Below, piece after piece: positions 16,762 through 25,141 of a stretch of 64,000 nucleotides of DNA; position 1 is the stretch's first letter; every line of letters begins with the position of its first letter. A model generated the notes under the pieces. It was not told the origin of the DNA, searched no databases, and saw only the letters and a list, made by a program, of their open reading frames with translations. Position numbers and translations under genes: made by a program. Location of the stretch: assembly GCF_000143985.1 (NCBI RefSeq), contig NC_014364.1:3906001-3970000 (forward strand), read 5' to 3'. The DNA is from Sediminispirochaeta smaragdinae DSM 11293 (GTDB taxonomy: Bacteria; Spirochaetota; Spirochaetia; DSM-16054; Sediminispirochaetaceae).

Positions 16762-18282
16762 ATGAGCAGACACCCTGATAGCGAGAGGCGACGGCATGTC
16801 ATCATGTTCGCTGTGGCGGACAGAGCCGAGCAAGAGGCATTTCACCAGTTAATTAAAAAGGATAATCTTCCCTATACCCTTCTTTTTCCTGAATCGGTTT
16901 CCAATGTGGAAGAGCTCAGCAAAACTCATGATGTGGATATCATCGTTACCGATTTGAAATTCCAGAATGGAGGCTTTGCCGATTGGCTCATCCTTTGGCC
17001 CCAGCCTTTCATTTTGTTGTTTGATTTCATAGATCACAATATGGTTGATGAGATGGTTTCGAACGAAACCAGTGATTTTTTGATACGCGATAAAGAAGGG
17101 ACGTATCTTACGACTCTTCCCCACAGGATTCGAAAAATTCTTAATTACAAAGAGAGCATGGACCGGCACAACATCCATCTCCAGGCAACCGAGCGGCGTT
17201 ACCTGGATTTGGTCCAGGCGCTTCCCGATATCATCTACTCACTCGACGACAGGGGGATGTTCAATTTTGTCAATGATGCCGTCCGTGCCATCGGATATGA
17301 ACCCTACGAATTACTCGGTAAACATTTTTCCAGCATCCTTGATCCCGCCGATATCCCAAGGGTAAGCAGAGAGACGGTGCTTCCCCGATATACAGGGAAA
17401 AAGACCGGCGATGTGGGAGCCCCCAAGCTCTTTGACGAACGGCGGACCGGAGAACGCAAGACAGCAGGACTCGAGGTGAGGGTCATCCCCGGACCACACC
17501 TCCCTGATCGTCAGAAGCAGATGATAGGTGCCGTAATAGCCTATGGGGAGGTTAGTGCCGTAGGGTTCTCAAATACGATGCTTGAAGGGGGCTTCGGATC
17601 GGTTGGTATCATCAGGGATATTACGACGAGAAAGGAACATGAAAATCTTCTGCGAAAGTCTTTGGCGGAAAAAGAGGTTTTGCTGAAAGAAATTCATCAT
17701 CGTGTTAAAAACAATTTACAGATCATCAGCAGTCTTTTGAGTCTTCAAAGCAACTATTTTGAAAATGATAATGATTACAGGCTCTACCTCGATACGCAGA
17801 TGCAAGTGCAATCTATGGCACTGGTTCATGAACAGTTATATCTATCGGAAAATTTGAGCCGAATCGATATGACACAATATTTTAATCGCCTGTGTGACGC
17901 TCTTTTCGATATTTACCGACAAACAGATCATGTCAGCTACCACATCACGGCTACAGAGGTCTTTCTCAGACCCGAGGTTGCAACGCCGCTGGCCCTTCTC
18001 ACGGCGGAGCTCATTTCCAACAGTCTAAAACATGCCTTCCCGAAGGATCGTCACGGCCGAATCGAGATTACACTCAAAGAGCGCGAGAAACTTTCTTATA
18101 CATTGACGGTCAAGGACAATGGAATAGGAATGAACAATAAAGAACAACAGAAAGGAACAGAAACAACAGGTTTAGGCCTCCTGCTTATCCGAAATCTCAC
18201 CGAACAGCTGAAAGGAACGATTGAGGAATTAGACACACCTGGTACAGGCTTTCGAATCAATTTTTCGACCGCCCTTGAATAG
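16762..18282 (+). CDS. PAS sensor histidine kinase (HisKA_2 type) with receiver-like N-terminus
   Basis: A 506-residue soluble kinase with no membrane segment. Residues about 12-125 resemble a receiver domain (VDIIVTDLKF could hold the phospho-acceptor Asp, but the acidic pair is not evident, so it may be a pseudo-receiver). A PAS domain follows (QALPDIIYSLDDRGMFNFVND). Next comes the HisKA_2 motif KEIHHRVKNNLQIISSLLSLQ with its phospho-His, then the ATPase (TAELISNSLKHAF, KDNGIGMNN, GLGLLLIRNL). No response regulator adjoins it; the orphan regulator at 24380-25042 is a possible partner. The gene diverges from the phosphorylase. Confidence 0.85.
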   Translation: MSRHPDSERRRHVIMFAVADRAEQEAFHQLIKKDNLPYTLLFPESVSNVEELSKTHDVDIIVTDLKFQNGGFADWLILWPQPFILLFDFIDHNMVDEMVSNETSDFLIRDKEGTYLTTLPHRIRKILNYKESMDRHNIHLQATERRYLDLVQALPDIIYSLDDRGMFNFVNDAVRAIGYEPYELLGKHFSSILDPADIPRVSRETVLPRYTGKKTGDVGAPKLFDERRTGERKTAGLEVRVIPGPHLPDRQKQMIGAVIAYGEVSAVGFSNTMLEGGFGSVGIIRDITTRKEHENLLRKSLAEKEVLLKEIHHRVKNNLQIISSLLSLQSNYFENDNDYRLYLDTQMQVQSMALVHEQLYLSENLSRIDMTQYFNRLCDALFDIYRQTDHVSYHITATEVFLRPEVATPLALLTAELISNSLKHAFPKDRHGRIEITLKEREKLSYTLTVKDNGIGMNNKEQQKGTETTGLGLLLIRNLTEQLKGTIEELDTPGTGFRINFSTALE

Positions 18283-18341
18283 ACGCTTTTCTTTCGATAC
18301 AATCGATTTCCACGTTTCGCGAGATTTTGGAGCTACTTGAA

Positions 18342-19103
18342 ATGAAGAAGCTAATTGACTTTTTTGCCCCCCGAGAGCTTTTACATATTGTAAGTATTGC
18401 AAATCGACTGAAGATACTCTCAACAGAAGAAAAAAAATATCTTCTTGCGGTGAGGATGGGATCGAAACGGGATGAACATAAGGAATGGGATCTTGAGGAA
18501 GGAGAAAAAGAGAAATTTTATCCACTTTTTTCCCGGTTCATGAACCTCTTTCCCCAAGACTATGAGTGTGTACGGGATGAATGCCCCGTATGCAGCCGAC
18601 TTCTCTCGCTAAAACAAGATTTTACCGGCAAGGGCAAGAGTGAAGAGTACGGTATGCTCATGAGCTGGGTCTCTCGGGGACAGAATCATTATACAGGTGG
18701 AAATAGTGTTGCCCATGAAAGTTTTTCGAGTGAGGATCTTCCAGATGAGGCCAAGCAAGAGGAAAGTAATCAGCCTTCTCGACCTGCAAGGGTAAAGCGC
18801 ATCCGCGTTGTTGCCAGAAGACCAAAACTCGATCGAAGCGAGCCCAAAGAGGTAAAGGTTCCCGACGACCACCCCCATCATCCTTTTATCGAATCGGTGC
18901 GAGAGCTTGCCGAAATGGAGACCGATACCCTAGACAGAGAGGACCTTCTCGAGTATTGCAGAAGAAGCCGGGAACTTTTTGCAAGACTGATAGCGCTCTG
19001 GGATCAATTCGACAAAACAGGTAAAGAATACAGAAATCATCACAACTTTTCTTGGATCACGGAAACCAGACAGGAGATTCAGGCAGATTCACAAAGGGGA
19101 TAA
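18342..19103 (+). CDS. Conserved hypothetical protein with CxxC motif
   Basis: This 253-residue protein has no family I recognise. It is hydrophilic and without a signal peptide or membrane segment. A short cysteine motif, CVRDECPVCSRLL, lies near residues 75-87 and could bind a metal. A basic stretch, RVKRIRVVARRPK, follows a low-complexity linker near 145-157. The C-terminal 70 residues look helical. The frame opens at a TTG (18327), but the ATG at 18342 has GGAG at a suitable distance. It starts 59 bases after the sensor kinase, so the two may be co-transcribed. Confidence 0.6.
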   Translation: MKKLIDFFAPRELLHIVSIANRLKILSTEEKKYLLAVRMGSKRDEHKEWDLEEGEKEKFYPLFSRFMNLFPQDYECVRDECPVCSRLLSLKQDFTGKGKSEEYGMLMSWVSRGQNHYTGGNSVAHESFSSEDLPDEAKQEESNQPSRPARVKRIRVVARRPKLDRSEPKEVKVPDDHPHHPFIESVRELAEMETDTLDREDLLEYCRRSRELFARLIALWDQFDKTGKEYRNHHNFSWITETRQEIQADSQRG

Positions 19104-19138
19104 CGGCATAGTCAAACTTCGCTTTCGAACCGGGAAAA

Positions 19139-19173
19139 GACGTCCTTCATCGGTTCATCGACGAAGGAACGTC
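19139..19173. terminator. Stem-loop between convergent genes
   Basis: GACGTCCTTC (19139-19148) pairs with GAAGGAACGTC (19163-19173) with one bulge. It lies between the hypothetical gene (plus) and xylulokinase (minus), which converge here. No U-run is present on either strand, so it is a weak candidate terminator. Confidence 0.3.
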
Positions 19174-19197
19174 CCGATAGACGACAGAGCCGAGAAG

Positions 19198-20847
19198 CTA
19201 AGCAGAAAATCCCTGCAAGACCGATTCGTAACGCCCAATCACCCGACGAGCAAACCCCGACTCACCATGCAGGGCCCGTACCATCTCCGCCTCAGGCCTT
19301 ACCACTTCCCCTCTGGGTAGGACGGCAGCTGCAAGCTCATCGGCAGAAGGAAGTCCCCGTCGAAGGGATGAAAGTGCAGAAACCCCAGCAACAGCGGCTC
19401 CAAGCCCGGCCCCCAATCTGCCGATGGTGACCACCGGTCGGTTCCAGACCGCTGCAATGCGGGAAACCACTCCAGCTGCCCCTGCAGGGCCTCCTGTCAC
19501 GTATAAGGGCTCATCGGTATCACGGGAGAAACTGCGTGAATAATGTTCGATGATCGTAAGAGTGGTATCGATAATACCGGCATAATCCGCCTCAAGGGAG
19601 GCCGCCTGTCCCGTATTTCGGACTGGATCGACTATTGCACCGCCAGCAGGGAAAGATTCGGCATCCGGCTGCCAGATGAGAAGGTATTTTCCAACGGGTA
19701 TCGAGGGCAAGAGATCATCGGCAGGAGCGTATTCATCTTTCTTCAAACCGTGCATCATGCGAACCCGGTCCCAGACAAGGGCCCCGTTGGTTCGGCAGCC
19801 GAAAAGGAAGGGTCTTCCAAGTCCGTCGTACATGGCATTGGCGTATCCCGCCTGGTCCATGGCAACCCGGCCATCGCCTGAGGTCGAAGCCGCGACCATG
19901 AAAACAAAGCTGGTGCCGAGGCTCAAGAGATCACCGTCGACCAGAACCTTTGTCTGCGGATTATCACCGCTGCCTGCCGCAACAATACAATCGGGCGAAA
20001 GCCCGTAGCGCTCGACGAAATAGGCAGCTACCGAGCCGACAACGGCATCAGGGGCAACGACATCGGTAAGTTTTGCACGGAACGCCTCGGAACCTCCCGG
20101 CAGGGATGCCGATGCAGCATCAATCAACTCAGGCGACCAGGAACGTCGCTGATAATCAAGTAAACTGGTACCACAACCGTTTCCAAAATCGGTACCGACC
20201 CTACTGTTGCCAACGAGAACCGCAGGGATAAAGGAACTGATGAGGAGTACCGTTTCGGTCTTTTCCCATACATCGGGATACCGCTGGGCGACCCTCCTCA
20301 TAACCGCTCCGGAAAAACGCAAAGGGCTGTCGCTGCCGGAAAGCTCGATCATGCGCTGCTTTCCACCCACCCCGGTTCGAATGGCCTCTGACTGAGCCGC
20401 TGTATCGCTCGTCTTCCAAATCGGAGCCGCCTTGTAGGAAAAAATATCGGCCAGTCGATGTACCAGGTCCCCGGCTTCCGCACCGATCCCCTTTTCTCGT
20501 AAGGTCGAAAAGGATTTTTGTGCACCGCTTTTCAGATACACATGGCCATGTTGCTGCCCGGAAACATTAATGGCAGCCACGGAATCGGGCCTGACAATGC
20601 CCTCTTCTTTCATATCGGATAAAAGGGCGTCAAGGGCGGCGAGGAAAAGCTTCGGTGGTTGGTCCGCCTCTCCTTCAACCCTCGGAGGAACCACAAATGT
20701 ATCATGTTCCAGGCCGAAACCACCGAGACGGGAATCGGACTGGTATGACAGGCTCTTCTTCCAGACAACGGAACCACTCTCCGCATCGACTGCCACTCCT
20801 GTCATACTCTGGGTACTACAATCAATTCCGAGACTCACTGTGCTCAT
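19198..20847 (-). CDS. FGGY carbohydrate kinase, probably xylulokinase
   Basis: A 549-residue sugar kinase of the FGGY family, somewhat longer than typical xylulokinases (about 480-500). Visible features are SLGIDCSTQSMTGVAVD at the N-terminus, AAINVSGQQHGHVYL near 95 (the xylulokinase-like GQQHG motif), and the C-terminal ATP-binding part YVTGGPAGAAGVVSRIAAVWNRPVV with GLGAAVAG. It would phosphorylate D-xylulose or a close ketose. AGGAGG precedes the ATG. No isomerase lies next to it, so the gene stands alone and the substrate is less certain than the family. Confidence 0.82.
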   Translation of the reverse strand: MSTVSLGIDCSTQSMTGVAVDAESGSVVWKKSLSYQSDSRLGGFGLEHDTFVVPPRVEGEADQPPKLFLAALDALLSDMKEEGIVRPDSVAAINVSGQQHGHVYLKSGAQKSFSTLREKGIGAEAGDLVHRLADIFSYKAAPIWKTSDTAAQSEAIRTGVGGKQRMIELSGSDSPLRFSGAVMRRVAQRYPDVWEKTETVLLISSFIPAVLVGNSRVGTDFGNGCGTSLLDYQRRSWSPELIDAASASLPGGSEAFRAKLTDVVAPDAVVGSVAAYFVERYGLSPDCIVAAGSGDNPQTKVLVDGDLLSLGTSFVFMVAASTSGDGRVAMDQAGYANAMYDGLGRPFLFGCRTNGALVWDRVRMMHGLKKDEYAPADDLLPSIPVGKYLLIWQPDAESFPAGGAIVDPVRNTGQAASLEADYAGIIDTTLTIIEHYSRSFSRDTDEPLYVTGGPAGAAGVVSRIAAVWNRPVVTIGRLGAGLGAAVAGVSALSSLRRGLPSADELAAAVLPRGEVVRPEAEMVRALHGESGFARRVIGRYESVLQGFSA

Positions 20848-20933
20848 GAAGCAACCTCCTGTCGCTGTGAAATGTGCTTTTTTCCGCTGACCGAGGAAAG
20901 TATAGCATGCAGAGCCTCACGCTGGAATATCCT

Positions 20934-22217
20934 CTACTCCTCTTTCGGGCTGTCAATCGTTTTCGGGAGAATCAAATTCAGCACGATGCCGACGAGGGTG
21001 GCGAGGGCAACGCCGCTTAGTTCAAAATGAAGGCTTTCGCTCAGGGGAAAGAAAATCCTTCCGCCGCCGATTCCGATCACCAAGATCACCGAACTGATGG
21101 TAAGATTCCTTTTACAGGTGTAATCAACGCCACTTTCCACGACAGTGCGGATACCTGCACTGGCAATGATTCCGAAAAGCATCATCGAGATGCCGCCCAT
21201 TACCGGAACAGGAACCGTATTGATGATAGCCCCGACCTTGGTGATGAAAGAGAGGATGATCGCAATCACCGCTGCCCCCCCGATGACCCAGACGCTGTAG
21301 ACCCTGGTGATGGCCATGACACCGATATTCTCCCCGTAGGTCGTATTGGGGGGCCCGCCGAAAAGGGCGGCAAGGGCTGTTGCAGCACCGTCACCCGCGA
21401 GGGTTCGGTGAATACCGGGATCCTTCAGAAAGTCTTTTCCTACTACCTTACTGGTCACCATGGTATCTCCGAGGTGCTCGGCGATGGTCGCAAGGCTGAC
21501 AAGCAAAAAGGTGATAATGGGAACGGCGGAGAATTTCGGAATCTTTGGGGCTGTAAAGCCGAACCAGGCGGCTTCCTTTACCGAAGAAAAATCGATCCAG
21601 GAAAAAGCGGGCCAGATTGAGCCGGCAACCAAAGTAAAGAGATAGCCACCGAAAAAGGCAATCAGAATCGGAATGACGGTAAAAAACCCCTTCAGCACAA
21701 GGAGGGAAACCACCGCAATGCTGAGGGTGACCACGGCAATGGTCACCGATGCAAAGCTGTAGCTGCCATCAGGACCATTCATGGCCATGTCCATCGCCGT
21801 CGGTGCAAGATTGAGGCCGATTACCATGATGACTGTCCCAATCACAACCGGCGGCAGAAGACGGTCTATCCAACCGGTTCCGGCCTTACTGATAATAAAG
21901 GCGACAATGAGATAGAATATTCCCACGCAAAAGGCTGCTCCAAGAGCATATTCCATTCCAAAGCTTCCCGAGATCGCGACAATCGGCGGAATAAAGGCAA
22001 AAGAGGAGCCGAGGTATGCAGGGACTCGTCCCCCGGTAATCAGGATATACAAAAGTGTACCTATTCCTGAGGTAAAAAGTGCCGTCGAAGGACTCAGGCC
22101 CGTCAAAAGCGGCACAAGAACCGTTGCCCCGAACATTGCAAAAACATGCTGAAAGCTCAGCGGAATCCACCGCCGCAGCTCAGGCTGTTCCCTTACTCCA
22201 ATGATCTTGTCCTTCAT
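20934..22217 (-). CDS. uraA: Uracil/xanthine permease (NCS2 family)
   Basis: This 427-residue NCS2 transporter has about 12-14 membrane segments. It begins with PLSFQHVFAMFGATVLVPLLTGLSPSTALFTSG-type sequence, characteristic of UraA-like carriers. It also has AEHLGDTMVTSKVVGKDF (transport-site helix with Glu), FGGPPNTTYGENIGVMAITRVYSV, and the PVPVMGGISMMLFG motif. It imports uracil or xanthine with protons. Its leader, a promoter followed by a 21-codon peptide gene that overlaps a strong terminator, points to UTP-sensitive control and so favours uracil. A xanthine carrier cannot be excluded. Confidence 0.88.
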   Translation of the reverse strand: MKDKIIGVREQPELRRWIPLSFQHVFAMFGATVLVPLLTGLSPSTALFTSGIGTLLYILITGGRVPAYLGSSFAFIPPIVAISGSFGMEYALGAAFCVGIFYLIVAFIISKAGTGWIDRLLPPVVIGTVIMVIGLNLAPTAMDMAMNGPDGSYSFASVTIAVVTLSIAVVSLLVLKGFFTVIPILIAFFGGYLFTLVAGSIWPAFSWIDFSSVKEAAWFGFTAPKIPKFSAVPIITFLLVSLATIAEHLGDTMVTSKVVGKDFLKDPGIHRTLAGDGAATALAALFGGPPNTTYGENIGVMAITRVYSVWVIGGAAVIAIILSFITKVGAIINTVPVPVMGGISMMLFGIIASAGIRTVVESGVDYTCKRNLTISSVILVIGIGGGRIFFPLSESLHFELSGVALATLVGIVLNLILPKTIDSPKEE

Positions 22218-22238
22218 CGTTCCTCCTTTATTACGGAC

Positions 22239-22279
22239 AAAAAAAAGCTTTCCTTTTCTCTATAAAAGAAAAGGAAAGC
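22239..22279 (-). terminator. Intrinsic terminator (attenuator) in the uraA leader
   Basis: On the minus strand a perfect 13-bp stem (22279-22267 with 22259-22247), a 7-base loop and eight Us (22246-22239) form a strong terminator just before the permease gene. The ribosome site and ATG of the permease lie downstream, so readthrough is required for expression. The loop contains the stop codon of the leader peptide. Confidence 0.9.
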
Positions 22280-22325
22280 CGTCGGAGGGAAGACCCGCGC
22301 CCACAGGCAACATATGAAGAACCAT
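22260..22325 (-). CDS. Leader peptide of the uraA attenuator (21 aa)
   Basis: A 22-codon frame starts with ATG at 22325 behind AAAGGAGGGAGT, a very strong ribosome site, and ends with TAG at 22260-22262 in the loop of the terminator hairpin. The peptide starts MVLHMLPVGAGL and ends GFPFLL. The last codons are almost pure U and C. A polymerase short of UTP would pause there and let the ribosome run into and melt the terminator stem, as in the pyrBI leader of enteric bacteria. GGAGGGA of the ribosome site can also pair with UCCCUCC at codons 12-14. Confidence 0.75.
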   Translation of the reverse strand: MVLHMLPVGAGLPSDGFPFLL

Positions 22326-22356
22326 ACTCCCTCCTTTTGTTATCCAAATTGTCGGA

Positions 22357-22386
22357 TTTATATCAGAAGGGGGCAAGTTCTGTCAA
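22357..22386 (-). promoter_or_regulatory. Promoter of the uraA leader
   Basis: On the minus strand TTGACA (22386-22381), an 18-base spacer and TATAAA (22362-22357) form a near-consensus sigma-70 promoter. Transcription would begin about 25 bases before the leader peptide start and traverse the attenuator. Confidence 0.75.
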
Positions 22387-22404
22387 GTCTTTCTTTCTCA
22401 TATA

Positions 22405-23379
22405 TTAACCATGACGAAACACCTTGGCATTAAGACACTGGGCACCAGCTCTGCCGTCGAGCATTGCGATAAGGTTTTCCGCAGCCATTACCGCCATGTC
22501 TCCACGTGAGCCGCTTGTTGCCGAACCCGTGTGGGTCGTGATCACCACGTTATCGAGATCCGCAAGCCCCTTGCTCATTGCAGGCTCAAACTCATATACA
22601 TCAAGCCCGGCACCGGCAATCTTTCCTTTGCGCAAAGCATCTACCAAAGCGGCTTCATCTATCAATGCTCCCCTGCCGGTATTGATAAGACATGATGTCG
22701 GTTTCATCGCCTCAAACTGAGGTTTCCCGATCAAATGCCGGGAAGTATCGTTCAGGGGAAGATGCAGCGAGATGAAATCCGATTCCTCAATCAGCTGATC
22801 AAGCTCAACACGCTGTGCTCCCACGCCCTCTTCAAGTCGGGGGGATGCACTTCGGTTCCAGTAGATCACCTTCATACCGAAGCCGCTGCTCATCAATCCC
22901 ATTGCTGTACCGATCCGGCCGGCACCGATAATACCGAGCGTCTTTCCGGTAACATCACAGCCGACAAATTCCATGGGGGCCCATCCCTGCCACCGGCCGC
23001 TACGCATCAAGCGGTCGGAAGGGACGACCTGACGGGCTACCGCAAAAAGTAGAGCCCAAGCCATCTCAGCTGTCGCATGTGTAAGGACATCTGGAGTATT
23101 GCTTACCCCGACACCAAGGCGACCTGCAGCGGCAAGATCGATGTTGTCGTAACCGACCGCATAATTGGCCACCGCCTTCAGTCCGCCTCCTGCGGAAAGT
23201 ACCTCTTCATCTATCTTGTCGCATAACATCGAAAGCAAACCGTCGGCCCAGTCGGCTCCCTCCAGGAGCTCTTCCCTTGTGGCCGGTCTGTCCGCAGCCT
23301 GTACACGAACATCGCACTGCCGTCGCAGCAGCTCGATCCCTTTATCCGAGATTGCTCTGGAAACATAAACCTTCTTCAT
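22405..23379 (-). CDS. D-isomer-specific 2-hydroxyacid dehydrogenase (glyoxylate/hydroxypyruvate reductase type)
   Basis: An enzyme of 324 residues with the complete NAD-binding pattern: GKTLGIIGAGRIGTAMGL near 145, LINTGRGALIDEAALVDALRKGKIAGAGLDVYEFEP, and the catalytic His in VVITTHTGSAT; the active-site Arg is in KAVANYAVGYDNID context and LINTGRG. It reduces glyoxylate, hydroxypyruvate or a similar 2-oxoacid. The frame opens at a TTG (23415), but the family begins at the ATG at 23379 (MKKVYVSRAI). It lies just upstream of the uraA promoter and diverges from rex. Confidence 0.87.
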   Translation of the reverse strand: MKKVYVSRAISDKGIELLRRQCDVRVQAADRPATREELLEGADWADGLLSMLCDKIDEEVLSAGGGLKAVANYAVGYDNIDLAAAGRLGVGVSNTPDVLTHATAEMAWALLFAVARQVVPSDRLMRSGRWQGWAPMEFVGCDVTGKTLGIIGAGRIGTAMGLMSSGFGMKVIYWNRSASPRLEEGVGAQRVELDQLIEESDFISLHLPLNDTSRHLIGKPQFEAMKPTSCLINTGRGALIDEAALVDALRKGKIAGAGLDVYEFEPAMSKGLADLDNVVITTHTGSATSGSRGDMAVMAAENLIAMLDGRAGAQCLNAKVFRHG

Positions 23380-23465
23380 AATCAACAGTCTACTTCCAAG
23401 CAGTATGCTCTGCAAGAGGATCCCGGTCTCAAGGAGAATTTACAAACCTACAATGTTGAATAAGC

Positions 23466-23493
23466 TTGACAGGGGACCGGAGTGAGTTACAAT
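23466..23493 (+). promoter_or_regulatory. Promoter of rex
   Basis: TTGACA (23466-23471), a 16-base spacer and TACAAT (23488-23493) lie about 45 bases before the start of rex. No clear Rex operator (TTGTTAA-type inverted repeat) was found overlapping it, so autoregulation is not evident. Confidence 0.7.
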
Positions 23494-23538
23494 AACTGAA
23501 GTTTTCTCATGGAAAGACTCTGAAAGAGGAGCACAACT

Positions 23539-24183
23539 ATTTCAATTCAGCTTTCACGTCCGTCACTGGAAAGGCTTCCCGTATATTACCGCATTTTGAA
23601 GCATGCGGCCGAGCAGGAATCGTCGTACATATCCTCCTCTGAGATAGGCCGAAAAGCAGGGGTTCCTGGAGCCCAGGTTAGGAAGGATTTACTCTGTTTC
23701 AAAGCAAAAGGAAGGCCGAGTGTAGGCTTTCATGTTCTTACCTTGCGAAAAGATCTTGAAAGGTATCTAGGACTTGAGCACTCGAGAAGTGTGGCATTGG
23801 TCGGGGCAGGAAACCTTGGAAAGGCCCTTGCACAGTTTCCTGGTTTTGCTCAATACGGCATGAAGATCACCCTTTTGCTGGACAAGGATCCCCAAAAAAT
23901 AGGAAGTGTAATCGGGGGATTAGAGATCAAAGGGATGGATGTTCTGCCCCTCATTGCAAAAGAAAAGAGGCTCAAGATCGGAATTATCACCACTCCGGCT
24001 TCCGAAGCACAGCTTGTTGCCGAACAGATGGTTGCCGCCGGAATTATTTCCATTTGGAATTTTACCCCCACAAGGCTCTCCCTTCCGGAAGACGTCTTCA
24101 TTCGCTATGAAGACCTTTCGGCAGGGTTGGCACTCCTCAGCCAGAAAGCGGCGGAATTTGAAAGAAATCATAACCATGAATAA
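23539..24183 (+). CDS. rex: Redox-sensing transcriptional repressor Rex (apparent ATT start)
   Basis: A 214-residue Rex protein. Visible parts are the winged helix (SSSEIGRKAGVPGAQVRKDL), the Rossmann motif VALVGAGNLGKALAQF near 100, and FTPTRLSLPEDVFIRYEDLSAGLALLS at the C-terminus. Rex binds NADH/NAD+ and represses fermentation and hydrogenase genes when NADH is low. The only ATG/GTG/TTG/CTG codons in frame are internal to the conserved domain: CTG 23566 and TTG 23596. The residues before them (SRPSLERLPVYYRIL) match the Rex N-terminus. GAGGAG sits seven bases before ATT at 23539, preceded by a stop at 23521, so ATT is the probable start. Confidence 0.85.
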   Translation: MSIQLSRPSLERLPVYYRILKHAAEQESSYISSSEIGRKAGVPGAQVRKDLLCFKAKGRPSVGFHVLTLRKDLERYLGLEHSRSVALVGAGNLGKALAQFPGFAQYGMKITLLLDKDPQKIGSVIGGLEIKGMDVLPLIAKEKRLKIGIITTPASEAQLVAEQMVAAGIISIWNFTPTRLSLPEDVFIRYEDLSAGLALLSQKAAEFERNHNHE

Positions 24184-24223
24184 AAAAAGGAGAGAGGCCT
24201 ACGAGGGTTCCGCCTCTCTCCTT
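24182..24223 (-). terminator. Intrinsic terminator, minus strand
   Basis: AAGGAGAGAGGC (24187-24198) and its perfect complement (24212-24223) enclose a 13-base loop. Seven Ts follow on the minus strand (24188-24182). It would end transcription from the response-regulator gene. The hairpin also lies just past rex and may shape the rex 3' end. Confidence 0.75.
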
Positions 24224-24379
24224 AACCTGGAATGATAGACATTTTTTGCTTACCGCTTTTTTCCATCAACCTTTCTTCTTTGTTTTTCTACCATTCACTT
24301 TATCTATATATACTATACCATAGCAATAATCAGCCTAAAACTGGGATTAGTCACAATCGTATAGGGGAAAGTCCTAGAA

Positions 24380-25042
24380 TCAATCGATATCAATGAGCCC
24401 AATCCTCGTTGCATAGTGCACAAGCTCAACCGAATTATTGATATTGAGCTTCTTGAAAATACTTGTACGGTGGTTTTCCACCGTCTTCTTGCTGATAAAA
24501 AGCATTTGAGCCACCTTACGAACGGAATTCCCCTGAGCAAGGAGGCGCATGATTTCCTGCTCGCGAGCGGTAAGTGTTGCATAAGCACTATCGCTGACAT
24601 CCATGATGTTATAGGAATTTTCCAGTAACTTTCCAACGATAGCATCGAGGACCGTTCCGTCGAAGAAATATTCACCGGTATGAACCCGTTCAATGGCTTC
24701 GGCTATCCGCGAAGGAGATGTCTCCTTTGTCACAAAGCCCCGGGCCCCGTTCCTAAGCGACTCAACAATATAATCAATCCGATTGTACATGCTCAGCATC
24801 AAAATCCTGACATGAGGCAGCTTCATTCTGATTTTCTCGATCAAATCGATTCCCGATCCGTCGGGAAGACCAATATCGAGCAAAATCACCTCCGGGCGCA
24901 CCGTCTCAAGATCCATAAAGAGCCGGTATGCGTCATCGGCCTCACCCACTATGGAAATAAAGCCGCTGCGAAGCAAGGCCGAGCGGACACCGTCACGAAC
25001 GGCCGGGTGATCATCAACAAGATATACGCATATCTTTTCCAT
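24380..25042 (-). CDS. NarL/FixJ-type response regulator
   Basis: This 220-residue regulator has a receiver domain (VYLVDDHPAVRDGVRSAL; phospho-acceptor in EVILLDIGLPDGSG; conserved Thr/Lys region ARGFVTKETSP). A LuxR-type helix-turn-helix follows (YATLTAREQEIMRLLAQGNSVRKVAQMLFISKKTVENHRTSIFKKL). It controls genes after phosphorylation by a histidine kinase. No kinase adjoins it; the orphan kinase at 16762-18282 is the only one in the window. The 196 bases between it and rex hold only the terminator and A/T-rich sequence. Confidence 0.92.
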   Translation of the reverse strand: MEKICVYLVDDHPAVRDGVRSALLRSGFISIVGEADDAYRLFMDLETVRPEVILLDIGLPDGSGIDLIEKIRMKLPHVRILMLSMYNRIDYIVESLRNGARGFVTKETSPSRIAEAIERVHTGEYFFDGTVLDAIVGKLLENSYNIMDVSDSAYATLTAREQEIMRLLAQGNSVRKVAQMLFISKKTVENHRTSIFKKLNINNSVELVHYATRIGLIDID

Positions 25043-25141
25043 ACGTTAAGTATAGTAACAATGGCCCATTTTCGCCACTTTTTTGGATGATTGGAAACCA
25101 AAAGGCTATTGCAAGAAGGGATGCTACGCTACTATATCGGT

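Noticed and set aside
22280-22350. Purine, xanthine or other known riboswitch in the uraA leader
   Set aside because: The conserved cores of the purine and other riboswitch families I could recall are not present. A translated leader peptide with a strong ribosome site explains the sequence better. A covariance-model search would settle it.
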